Shown in pieces: positions 1 to 10,917 of a DNA stretch of 64,000 nt. The translations under genes were made by a program, and so were the position numbers. Where the stretch lies: the NCBI GenBank assembly GCA_021234155.1, contig JAJEKV010000023.1, forward strand, positions 11,606,680 to 11,670,679, given 5' to 3'. The notes beneath the pieces were generated by a model, which was not told where the DNA came from, ran no database searches, and was given only the letters and a program-made list of their open reading frames with translations. The stretch comes from Isoetes taiwanensis (Eukaryota; Streptophyta; Lycopodiopsida; Isoetales; Isoetaceae). Position 1 is the first letter of the stretch. Each line of letters begins with the position of its first letter.

Positions 1-452
1 GCAATTATTGTTAGAGAAGTTGTTGAAAGCCGCTACAAAATAGACCAAGCGCCTGATGGATTCCTTAAGCAATAAAGTAACTTGACCTGTCATTATATAC
101 AATTCCCTGAATTTTCCAAACTGAAGACTATGAATGAAGGCCCTAACTGTTTTCGAAGGCTCACTTGGCAAATTTATTTTGGATTAAAGAGAAAAAATTT
201 GCTGGAGCAAGAAATAATTATTTCTAAGCTGCCATCATTTAAAGAAGAACAAATTTTCATTGTTGTTTACTATGATAATGGTTCTTTTGCTTCTAGATCA
301 ATGTTTATGTAATGTATGCCATTCAACAATATAAACGATATTGTGATGCTTCTAACACCTAAATAAATAGTATAAGTCATAATAATAAATAGTATAACGC
401 CATAATAAGATCCTTCAAAATTAAAATATATAACAATAATAATAATAACAAT
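1..452. other. AT-rich flank left of the LINE, no gene recognised
   Basis: The only open frames are short and have no recognisable motif. The end of the stretch is a low-complexity AAT/AAC run (about 422-475) in which the LINE inserted. The neighbouring host sequence resumes at 20,010, where an aspartic protease relic lies on the minus strand, so this stretch would be downstream of that relic before the LINE inserted. Confidence 0.5.
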
Positions 453-468
453 AACAGTAACAATAACA
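453..468. repeat. Left target-site duplication of the LINE
   Basis: The 16-mer AACAGTAACAATAACA occurs here and again immediately after the poly(A) tail at 19,994-20,009. Long TSDs of this size are typical of target-primed reverse transcription by LINEs. The surrounding DNA is AAT/AAC-rich, which raises the chance of coincidental similarity, but the match is exact and sits at the expected positions. Confidence 0.7.
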
Positions 469-1246
469 ATAATATGAATGCGTTTTTTGGAGAAAAATGA
501 GCGCATCCTTCTCGTGCCTCAGACCCGAGCCGATGGATGAGGCTTTGCTCGAAGCTTGTTCTCCAGGGGCTGGGTTATGTCATTCCTCCCGGGGCCATGA
601 GAGCACCCTTCGAGGCCATCGAGGATTTGATTGAATTAGCTAGTAATAATCAGTCTAGAATAGATTTCTGTAGAGCAGATTTTGAGTTCTTTAACAAGTT
701 TTTTCTTTGCATACTTTGCTTCGACAGAGTCGTCTCCCTCAGAGTCTCTGCTCATAACTCTCAGCCTTATCTGGCTTTGGGCAACAGATTCGAGAGAAAT
801 ATCTTTCTTCTAGAGGTCCCTATAGAATTCGGAATTGAACCTATCCACCACTGGGCAGATTTCTTTGATCTTCAGCCAGCAGAAGTCTTTGGGGACCTTG
901 GCGTTGTGGTTTGGAGGTTTGGGGTGGCCAATTGATTTTGTCGGCAGATTGGCTCTCTTTCTTTCTTTCTCTGGTTTCTCCGGTTTGCTATTTCTCTGAC
1001 GGTTGATGGGACCCTCTTCCCCTGTTAGATCCTCGCAGATGGTTCAGGGTACGAGCAGCAGTCTTTCTTGATTATAATGGCAGCTTTCCTCTTTTTTATC
1101 AATCAGTTTCTTTCCCTTGTCCTTTTTCCCCCTTTCTGATCTTCCGCCCCTTTTGCATTTCTTTTCCCTCTTTCTTTCGATTTTCTTCTCAGTTCGCCTT
1201 TGTTTCTCCTTTTTCTGTCGACCGTTTCCCCTTTCTTTGTTGCATT
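469..1246 (+). other. LINE 5' region
   Basis: The region between the left TSD and ORF1. Its second half (about 950-1,240) is strongly pyrimidine-rich, with runs of CTTT and TTTC, as in many plant 5' leaders. A 132-codon open frame at 537-935 has no motif I recognise and is probably not a gene. Internal LINE promoters lie in such regions, but I see no specific element. Confidence 0.4.
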
Positions 1247-2979
1247 ATGAGAACCAAAAGCTTGACGAGTAAACCGGCGGTTGGAGGACCTTCGTCCTCA
1301 ACAAGAGTGCCTTACGAGTACAAGGATACTGATCCAATTTTGATTATCCAAAGTTGGGATCAGATTTTTGTTCTGGATGACAAGAAAGATCAAACATGGA
1401 TCAAGATGAAAGAATTAAAGGCTGCCTTTGATATAATCAGGGAACAACAAGAAGTTGCAGCAGAATGCTTGGGAGTACAGAAGGAAGGGAAGATCTTGGT
1501 GTGCAAACTCGAAATGCAGAGGCTAGAGAACCAATATAAAGAAGGCAAAGCTAATGACCGGGACCTAGCTTGGTAGATGCTTCAGAAGATTCAGGAAATG
1601 GACATTCTTCTATACCAACTCATCAGAGTGAAGACGGGACATTCAAAAGAGGATTGTTGCAGCCTCAAAAACCAATTTTTTAGAAGATCTATGACGGAAA
1701 TGCTGCAGGCAACAAAAGGTTTAGTTGAAGAACTCGAGGATCTTGGGTGGAAATCCAAAGCCTCTTTCTAGTTGGTTAAAATTTGGGAGGAAGCCGACGA
1801 TCGTGTTATTGAGAACTTCCGGAAAGGTTTCAAAAATAGACTCCCCTTTTTTGCCGCTGAAACTCTGAAGGAAGTGGAGATGGATTACAAGACCTACCAA
1901 CTCCCGCTAGAGACACCTACCAATTGCAAAATTGCTGACAGTAATGGCTATTTTCACCCGACCGACTGTGCTAATTGTGAATGCCAAAATTGTACCAGCA
2001 TCAAAGAGCGGAATATGGACAAGAACAAAACAAAGGTTTCCAAGCAAACTCTGAAGTCCTCGGTCCCGATCATGGGAAAATATGACAAAATCAATGGTAA
2101 CTCTTACAAGAATGCTTTACTTAATTCTTTGAATTTTGTTAATGTTGCCACTGATTCTGTTAAAAGTGAAATTGAAACTAATAAGGTAGAGGGTATTCTT
2201 GACCTCAGTGATATTATTGACAACTCTGCTAATATCAGATATATCAATCATGGAATTCTTGTTCATTTCCCTCAAAATTGTCCTTCTATAAGCACTGTGA
2301 AGTATTGGATCACCAAATCTCTCTTGGTTCCTATCCTTTCCATTCTTAAATTGGACAATAAGACCTTTCAGATCATTTCTAAAGAGGAAAAGAATGTCCC
2401 TCTGATCCTTACCAGAAAGATCTCCCTCATTTCCGGATATCCTGTGTATATTATGAAATGGGATCCTCTTTATATACCAGGGGACTTCTCCACGATTTCT
2501 ACTACCACATGGATCTCCTGCTTGAATCTGCCCATGGGATGCTGGACAGTCTCTCATCTTAAAGCTATAGTCAGTAGCTTAGGAGAGATCATTCAAGTTT
2601 CCATTCCTCAAACCAATTTCCCCTCTGTCTGTGTTCAAAAGAAAATTTATTCTAACTGGGGGGATTGTATTCCCTGTAAAAGCCCCAGCAGAAGCATTTC
2701 AATCTCAATATTTCTTACTCTAAAATGCCTTTGGCCAAAAGTTCTCAAACTCCCCTAAAGGAGCAGAATAGGAAAATTAGGGTGCAGAAAGATGTGGAAA
2801 CACATCTAAGCAAGCAGGTTTGGAGACCAAAAGCTAAGCACATGGAGGACAATCACAACATCAAGACTGAGTGCAACACCAGCAAAATGGATGTTCAAGA
2901 AGAAAATCATAAAACCAGGGTCGATTATAGTACCAATAAAAAGATTTTCCATGGTATGTATTTTTCAGACAGAGGTATC
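1247..2979 (+). pseudogene. LINE ORF1 (gag-like, DUF4283-type), first part
   Basis: One frame runs from the ATG at 1,247 to 2,758 and is broken only by TAG codons at 1,574 and 1,769; it then continues in another frame from about 2,725 to the LTR insertion at 2,979. The region around 2,280-2,560 (YWITKSLL, then KWDPLY, then TTWISCLNLP) has the spacing of the DUF4283 domain of plant LINE ORF1 proteins, an RNA-binding, gag-like fold with a conserved tryptophan-proline and an LP motif. A Cys-rich patch (CANCECQNC) sits near 1,970. ORF1 protein would package the LINE RNA. The two stops and the frameshift make this copy non-functional. The tail resumes at 15,500. Confidence 0.65.
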
Positions 2980-3562
2980 TGTTTGGGGTCTGGGTTCGGG
3001 AACTCCTGCAAGACAGCCCTCTGAGAGGACCCTTGGATCAAACAGGAGAATCCGGTAGCTGTGTCACGCGGGATTTGCAAAAGGAACAAAGGAAAAGGGA
3101 AAGAGAGAGAACAAAAGAAAAATAATAAGAACACAATGATGAGAACGAAACTCTTTGATATCAATGATGATACATGAGCTCTCGCAATAGAGAGAAAACA
3201 GAATGGAGATAAGACCAAAAACTCATCTACCCTATGAATACTAGCTCTACTCACATATATAGTACAATGGCCTTTGGCCCAATATAGATACTCTGTCAGA
3301 TCTCGGTGCCGACTCCTGGAAGGAGGCCTGATTTGCAGGAATGTTGGCGGTGCCTCTTAAGATGCCTGAAATCACGCTGACGGTGACGGTGACGGCCCGT
3401 CACTTGTCTGTTCTCTGCCTCTTCTTTGGCGCGGGCGTGGTCTGCTGCTTGGTCTTCTGCGGGGCTGTTGACGACTGACCTGGACCTGATTGTGGCTCCT
3501 TGTTCTTGACCTGGTCCTCCGTGTGCATGAATAGTCATGTACCAGGACGTACAAGACTAACA
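2980..3562 (-). repeat. LTR (3' LTR of the minus-strand gypsy element)
   Basis: On the minus strand it begins TGTTAG and ends ..AAACA, so it has TG..CA ends. Its partner is at 14,922-15,499. By eye the two differ by about 15-17 substitutions plus one 2-bp insertion. The first seven plus-strand bases (2,980-2,986) are not matched in the partner copy. Confidence 0.85.
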
Positions 3563-3574
3563 CTCCCCCCCACC
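3563..3574 (-). promoter_or_regulatory. Polypurine tract of the gypsy element
   Basis: On the minus strand the sequence reads GGTGGGGGGGAG directly before the LTR start TGTTAG. A purine run in this position primes plus-strand DNA synthesis in LTR retrotransposons, and it fixes the element's orientation as minus. Confidence 0.85.
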
Positions 3575-3917
3575 AAACGACACTCAGGGAGGAGAAAAGG
3601 AGGAACTGTTTCAGATGGCGGGAACCCAGCAGTCTGAAATTCATCCTGGCGGGTATGAGGATGGGGCCCATTATGATAGTTCCCAATGAGATCCTGGCGT
3701 GCCTGGAGAGCTTCAGGAGTGTGGAGACCGATGGCTGGATGAGCGTCAATGAGAAACCCAGAGTGCACCATTTCTTCAAGTGCACGGTGTGCTTCAGCAG
3801 GTATAAACTGGCATTCCATGAGAAGGCAGGTCTGGAGGCCAAAGGTTCTGATGCTTATATTCGGGTTGCAATAATAGATAGGACGCTGTCTGTTTAGAGA
3901 ACTCAGCAGAAAGCACT

Positions 3918-6592
3918 TTAAGGCAGCACAAAAACCTGCTTGGCAGTGAACAGATGGATCCGGAAAATGGCAGCATGTTCCAAAAAGAGATCAAGGCCAG
4001 AGACAGCATGTGTGGGTGTCTCCCAACCTCTTGCATTAGGGATGTAGATCCAATTTTCAGTATGGTCCAAGGTAGCGCCATTCTCCCAATTAGAGCGGCG
4101 AACAAAACGCGGATCCCAGCGGAGATCCGTGGAGATCTGAGGAGGAGTCCACCCAGCGTGGCCTTCCAGGACCTTAGTCCAAAAGGGAAGGCGCCAATCC
4201 GAGGTTAGATACCTGGGGCGTGCGGGTGCACCTAATGAAGCATACGGAGAGTGAGCCATGCCCGTGGGCGTGGGCTGCTGAGCCTGCTCCCTGAATTCAC
4301 GAACAAGGTCCGCATCTAGAGCACGGCACCACTGGTCTCAATCTGAATCTGAGAGCTGGGTATAGACTGGAGGATTAATCCAACCCGTGGGTATAGTCTT
4401 GCTGTCCAAAAGGGCCCATAGGGAGTTGTAGCCACCCAGGTGCTGCATATAAATTTGTGCAAACGGAAGATCCTCAGGATGGGCTAAATTCTTCCGCACC
4501 TGTTCCAGCGTCTCAGCTTGCCATAGAGGTAGGTGATGAGCAAGTTCAGGCATGTACTCCGTGCAGAGAGTGTTGGACCGAGCAGGATCCTGTAAATACG
4601 GATTGTTTTCTAATAACAACCAGTGAGCATGAGGGTTGCCTTGAAAAATGCGATGGGCCTCATCTCGGAATTTGTCTCGTGTATCAGCCAGATAGAAATC
4701 ATGAAAAATATAAGCCATAGGCTGAACAACACGGAAAATGACCAAATCAGAATCCTCACAGTGGATTTGATCAAAGACTAAGAGGGCACAGAGTAAGCCT
4801 TTGTCTTCAACAGAAAGGTCCGGCCAGATCCTGAGAAAATCCGCACTGCCCAGGGGCTGCGCATTAATCTTGCCGTTTGCTGAGTACTACTTGAGAAGAA
4901 AAAGGTGGCGTCGGGCAACCACATAATCCAGATAACTGGAAGGGGTACAGAATTCCATAGGAATGCGGAGAGCAATATCAATATATACCTCATGTTGACT
5001 CTGGGCTTCTTCCGCAGATTGAACAGCTTGTTGGAGTTGATGCTCTAAGTCTCGCGGATCTGATGATCTTTGTCAGCAAGAAGACGGGACTGATCATGGA
5101 ACTTCCGGTGAGAGAGCGTGGCCTGTGAAGTGGATGGCACTTGAGTGGAGTTGTGAAGCCGAAGAGTGGCAATTTCTGCGTCATCAATTATCTTCTGCTT
5201 TTGAGCTTCCATGAGTTGAGCCTGAAGAGGCGTGAGCTGACTGTGCAGCGTGGAAAGTTGGTCTTTGAGAGAAGAGATGCGCACATTGCACTCAGCAAGT
5301 TCTTGGACCTGGTTGGTGTAATTCTGAGAGAGCTCCGTGTACATGGTTTTGAGATCTGCAAGAGCGTGATCCTTGTCGGCAAGGAGTGTATCCTTATCCT
5401 TGTGGGTAGCCAACAATTCCTGAATAGTGGACTGTAACTGAGCCTGTTGATCAGCGAGCAGGCTAGTCTGGTCCTGTTCAGCCTTTAGAGATTCACGGGC
5501 CTGTAAAAGAGCCTCGTGCTTCTGTTGAAGTTTATCTTCAAGGGACTGAACTTCCATGGTGGCAGCTTGGAGATCCCTGTGAAGTGCTTCCGTGGCCTCC
5601 ATGTAAGCTTGCATGCCATTCATGAAGGTTTCTTGTGAGTCCTGAAGCTTAATGACAGCGGATTGTACATCCTGCTGATATTGATACAGGGCCTGTCGAG
5701 AAGGTGGAAGTGTGGGGCCCTGTTCGCGATTAGACTGTGACGTCTGAGAAACATGATGAGAATTTGAGTGCGTGGATTCCGTGGAGGAAGAGGAGACAGA
5801 AATAGATTTTTCTTGAGAAGGACGAGGGCGTGAAGTTTCAGCCTGATGGTTGACAGGAATAGGATTTGAAAGTGGTCGGGTGGATGCATGAGAAGCAGTT
5901 GTTTGATGTGTTTGAGAACCGAGACTGGGTAGAGGGACACAATGACGGATGATGGCCTGTAGATGACCCCCTATGGTAGCTTCATGGCCCGAAGAAGGGG
6001 ATGCACGGATGCGATCAATTTCATGAAGGAGACGAAGGAACAAAATCTGAGGCCAATCAATAGAATGAGGGGAGTGGATGGCCATAATGAGGATGTTGAA
6101 AAACTGTTTATTGATGTGAGTATTCTTGATGGAATACCCATAGAACTTGCGCCAGAGAAATTTAACAAAAATATCATGAGACTTGGCAATGTTTGTGAGT
6201 CTGTGAGTGTTGGCCTGATAAGGAGTTTGGCCATATTGAGAGACATCCTGTTCCTGTAAAGCAGCCCAAGATAAAGAAGGCATGTGAAGAGGAACTTGGA
6301 ATACCTGAAAAAGCAGAACCGGGGTAAGCAAAATTGTGGTCTGATCGACCCTGGTGGCGTATCCGTCAGTGGTGTTGATCATGTGAGCAACAAACTGCCT
6401 GAGTTGATTCGGATTTGGGGCAGGGAGTTCCTGTCGAGAGAATTCATACAGTCCGTGGCGTTCTGCAACAGCGCGATTTGGACCTTCCAGAGCATCGCGA
6501 AAGATGGGAGTGGAAAAACTAACAGACTCAAAAAGAGCCGGATCCCTGGGAGCAATATCTTGAAGAGTAGGGAATTTTGGTGAAACAGCCAT
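3918..6592 (-). pseudogene. Extra sense ORF between pol and 3' LTR, coiled-coil protein of about 890 residues
   Basis: The ATG at 6,592 (MAVSPKF) opens a 515-codon frame to 5,045. The reading continues in the next frame (about 5,050, REDLEH-type heptads) and runs to 3,918, interrupted only by single stops near 4,888 and 4,336. The first 230 or so residues look globular with many hydrophobic and aromatic positions (FLWRKFYGYS). Residues of about 300-530 are a long coiled coil rich in Q, L, E and K (LADKDHALADLK). The C-terminal third is globular again (MAYIFHDFYLADTRDKF). I do not recognise the family. Such extra ORFs are known in Tat-lineage elements, with unknown roles. It lies in the same sense as gag-pol, separated from integrase by about 0.9 kb. 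It could be a captured host gene or an element-specific structural protein. Confidence 0.6.
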
Positions 6593-7485
6593 GGCAAGAG
6601 ACGAAAGAAGGAAACGCAAGAGCGGATTGAAAGAAGCTGGAGGACGGAGAGCGGAAGACAAAAACGAAGGAAGGCGAAAAGGTATTAGGGCACACAGCGG
6701 GGGCGAAAGGACATGATGAGAAGGAAAAAGGGGCCGTTGATGGGGCCGGTGGCAACAGATCAGAAGGGGACGATTGAGAGGCAAAATTTTGGCTAAGCCC
6801 CAGAGTAGTAAAGGGAAGGCAGATGAACGGTGGAGATACGTCGTGAAGGAACGGTAGGATTTGACAGTGAAGCGCAGGTACAAATATTAATGACCGACGG
6901 GCGTGAAAGGAAGGAATGTCATTTAATGCTGGCAACTCGAAATGAGATATCATAAAAGGGAACTGTCAGACAGTACCATGGCTAGATATGCGGCGAGAGA
7001 AAAGATTCTGGATTTAGAAATAACCTTGCATTGCAACCATGTTAGCACTGTTTCGATTGGTCCACGTCGATAGAGTTCCAAGCGGTTGGGCTATATAAGA
7101 CGAGTAGTGTGCGAAGCTGAGACACCAGTTCGTGAGCATGGATGATGAATGTACTATGCCGACTAGTTGCTAGGAATGGATCACTTGCAAGATGAACGCG
7201 ACGGACCTCTGAAAATGTCGCAACCGCGGCATCCGAATGGACGGCTGATGTGGCGCAATGGCGGAGTACCCGGACCCCAAGACTACTCCCATCGAGGTGG
7301 TGATTCATCTGTGCTGGGAACCTGAGCACTGCCGCTACCTGGTGCTCCGCATCACCTCTGCTCCAAACCCGGAGTAGGGGTTCTGTTAACTTAGGATTTT
7401 GTAAATAGGGCTCTGCCCATAGCGGATGTATATGGGCAATGCCCACCTTTTGTATTTCGCCACTAATATAATATAAATATGTCGC
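6593..7485. other. Spacer between integrase and the extra ORF
   Basis: No coding region is supported here. A plus-strand TATATAAG (7,092-7,099) is present, but nothing downstream on that strand looks like a gene. A promoter for the extra minus-strand ORF would have to lie here if it is not expressed from the LTR; I see no convincing minus-strand TATA box. Confidence 0.35.
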
Positions 7486-10400
7486 TTAGTCACTATCTAT
7501 GGAGTCAGAATTTGGTTGTTGATCATGTGTATGAACACTGGGTTGAACAACTTTAATAATTTGATAAGGACCAAGCCACCTGAATTTTAACTTGCCTGGA
7601 AAATTTTTGTAACGAGAATCATAAAGCAAAACCAAATCACCTTCTTTAAAAGTTTTGGTCTTCAGATGTTTGTCATGCAAGGATTTCCGCAACTGTTGGC
7701 CATGAAGAACCCGAATATAAGCATCGCGCCTAAGTTCATCCAATTGTTCAAGTTGGTAAACTCGTTCCTGAAGAGCTGCAGGTGGATTACATGTGGTAGC
7801 GAGTTGGAAACGAAGTGTCGGAAAAACATATTCAAAGGGCGTCAAAGCTTCTTGGCCATAAACCAACTTAAAAGGAGTATGACCAGTAGCAGCAGTTGTA
7901 AGCCCAAAGAACAGTAGGTAACTTTTCTGGCCAATCCGTGCGAGAGACATCACAGATTTTCTTCAGAATAGTGATGAGAGTCTTGTTTGTGCTTTCAGCC
8001 AAACCATTCCCTTAAGGATAGTAAGGTGTGCTTTTGCGGTGATGTATGTGCAAATAATCCGTCAGCTCCTTGATGGTGTGATTAACGAAATGAACTCCAC
8101 GATCACCGACCGCCTTACGTGGGACAGCCAAAGCAGCGTGATGATTTGCGCGGTACAGGACCTTGGCGATTGCTTTGCCGCATTATTATGCGGAAGGGCA
8201 CAAGCCTCACCCATTTGGTAGCGTGTCGGTGATGACCGAATGTAGCGAACGCACGTGTATGCCCGTCTGGCGGAGGATCCATGGGCCCCACAAAGTCCAT
8301 TCCCCATTTGCTGAAGGGAAGTGGCGTGGTGACCGGCGTCAACGGGAGTGCGTCACAGGCCGTGGGCCGACTCACACGCTGACAGACATCACACGTGCAG
8401 GCGTGAGCGTGGGCATCCTTGAAGAGCGTGGGCCAGAAATAGCCTGCCGTGGTGTCACCTTGGAAATGACCACCACCAAGCCCCTCATGGGCTTGTCGAA
8501 CGATATCGGGCACTTCATGAGGAAGAACACAGCGTCTGAGGACCATATCCTTGCCGCGTTTGTACAGATGGCCTGCAACCATGGTGTAGTCATGGACCTC
8601 ACGGAGAAACTGACGGTGGCGGGATCGAAGCTTTTCAGGAGAAAGCGTGGGATCTTCTGAGGGAAGAGCACCAGTGAGAAGATACTGCTGAAAGTTATGG
8701 AACCAATGGGGCGTGGCTGTGATCAAAACAGTCCGTGGCGTCGAAAGGCATCCGAAACACCCGTGGAGGGATCATCTGTGTGGATGCGTGAGAGATAATC
8801 TGGGACAACATGAGATTTGCCGGCTTTATGAACGATTTCAAAAGGAGCCGAATTCTTGCAAAAGAAGGACCCAACGAGCAATCCCGCCTGGGCATGGACT
8901 TGTTGATCAAATAGAGAAGAGCCCGATGATCAACAAAGAACTTGATCCGACCGCCCAACAAATAATGACGGAAGCGTTGGACCTGAAAAATTAAACCCAA
9001 GGCCTCCCCGCCGGTGGCGAGTAGTTGCGCTTAGCGTGGTTGAGTTTTCTGGCGGCATAACGGTTGGGTTTATCTGTGTGCGCGTCATATGCTTGAGAGA
9101 GAACAACACCAATAGCAAACGCGGAGACATCGACATGAACATGGAAAGGCTTGTCCCATTGAGGAGGAACAAGCACGGGGGCCTGAGTAAGCAAGAGCTT
9201 CAACTGTTGGAAAGCAGCATCTGCCTGGGAATTCCACACCCAGGTGGATTCATCACTCGTGAGTTTATGAATGGGATCAGCAATAGCTGCAAGGCCAGGA
9301 ATGGTGGAATAGTAATTTACCTTGACCAGGAAAGAACGTGTCTCCTTGATATTAGATGGTGCTTGAGCCTTAAGCACACAACTGATTTTAGCAGGATCCG
9401 TGGTGATACCTTCTTTACTGACCACATGACCTAACAGAACACCAGAGGTGACACAGAAGGTGCATTTCTCAGGATTTAGACTAATACCAGACTCATCACA
9501 TTTCTGAAAGACGAGCTCTAACTTGTCCAGGTGATCATCCACGGAACTGTAGGCTGAAAAGTCATCTTGAAAGATCTGGAGAAAGGGTTTCTCCTTCATA
9601 TAATTGTGAAAAACCGAGAGCATGATGCATTGAAACGTGGATAGAGAGTTGGATAAACCAAAAGGAACCACCTTGTAGGCAAAAGTACCCCACGGGGTGG
9701 TAAAAGTAGTCTTGAGTTGATCTGCCTCTTTGATTGAAATTTGATTGTAGCCTGAAAAACCATCCATGAAGGAGTACATTTCATGACCAAAGAACCTCTT
9801 CCAAGACAGTGCGTGAAGGGAAGCGGAAGTGACGACGCTCCGTGGCGATTGAGTTTGCGATAGTCCACGCACCTTGCGGATCTTACCGTTGTGTTTGAGA
9901 GCAATGACGATGGGGCTCACCCATTGAGTGTTTGACCTCATAAATCAAAATTTGCAGCTAGAAGTTTATCAATTTAGCCTTGACACCTGTCCACGTAATT
10001 GGGGTTGAGTCGGTCTTGTCGTTGCTAGAGCGGGGCGTGCATCCGGGTTTGGTAGGAATGGTGAGTTCCCCCAAGTCTTTGTTGATACCCCGAAGATCTT
10101 TATAGCTCCAGGCAAAAATATGTTTGAATTTTTTGAATAGCATGATGGCGTGTCTTGGCAATTGGTCGGGAGATTTGCGATTAGGCGGGCCGGGCTGATT
10201 GTTGCCAACGCCCACAATCTCTACCTCGTGTCCGAATGTGTGGAACAACTTCCGTGTCTTGAACAACGTGGAGCAGGAGGTTGAAACATGACCGGATGAG
10301 CTGCATTTTGTGTGGTGAAGAAAAGCGTGGTCGAAAGTCATCTAGCAGTGGTTGCTTCATGACGGCATGGACGTCCACCATTTCTGGAGGAAGTTCGGTG

Positions 10401-10917
10401 TCGGAAAAATGGTCAAGTCTTTGGATGCGATTGCAAGGAGCCAGGTAAGGGTCTAGGAGGAGAGCGGCCCGCGGCGGTCCTCGATCCGAGTCATCTCTCC
10501 CAAGGATCAACATATTACAGGAAGGATGAAAGAGGCGGACTTCGCAGTGGAGCCCGAACATGATAGATATTCCCGGCTTCTTCCGAATCGGTTCCGAGAG
10601 AGAGAGAAGGTTCGGCATGTTCAACGAGATGATCTTGCCGGTTTCCAAATCCATGGTAGCATTGAAATGATCATCGGTAATGACGAAATGGGTCCGCGGG
10701 CCCAAAGAATATTTTTGCCCCGACGGAGAAAAGGTCTGCCGACCAACATTTCATAATCACCGAGATCTTCGCCGGCTTTCCAAACACCAAATTCCAGAGG
10801 GAATCTGAGTTCGCCTATATTGATGTGAAGGAGGGGTGTGACGCCTTGAGGGCGCGTGATATGACCATTGGCCAACTTGATGTCATAAGGGGCACGGTAA
10901 AGTTGTTTGATGCCCAA
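7486..10917 (-). pseudogene. pol: Ty3/gypsy pol polyprotein (PR-RT-RH-IN), broken
   Basis: Read downward from 10,917. The protease tail has YEMLVGRPFLRRG (about 10,740-10,790). The linker has KHIFAWSYKDLRG (about 10,100). The RT frame, 9,941-8,991, has FMDGFSGYNQI and the catalytic box FQDD at about 9,566. It runs into RNase H (FFVDHRALLYLI, about 8,940). The integrase frame, 8,726-8,115, shows the HHCC zinc finger (H-x-GGGH.., then CTCDVCQR) and the first core Asp in GMDFVGP. The C-terminal integrase part (8.0-7.49 kb) has FKLVYG and GDLVLLYDSRY. Function: cleavage, reverse transcription and integration of the element. Several frame changes and stops separate the domains, so it cannot make a full polyprotein. 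No chromodomain is present. Confidence 0.8.

Noticed and set aside
537-935. 132-codon open frame in the LINE 5' region
   Set aside because: No motif. It lies in the expected untranslated region of the LINE.
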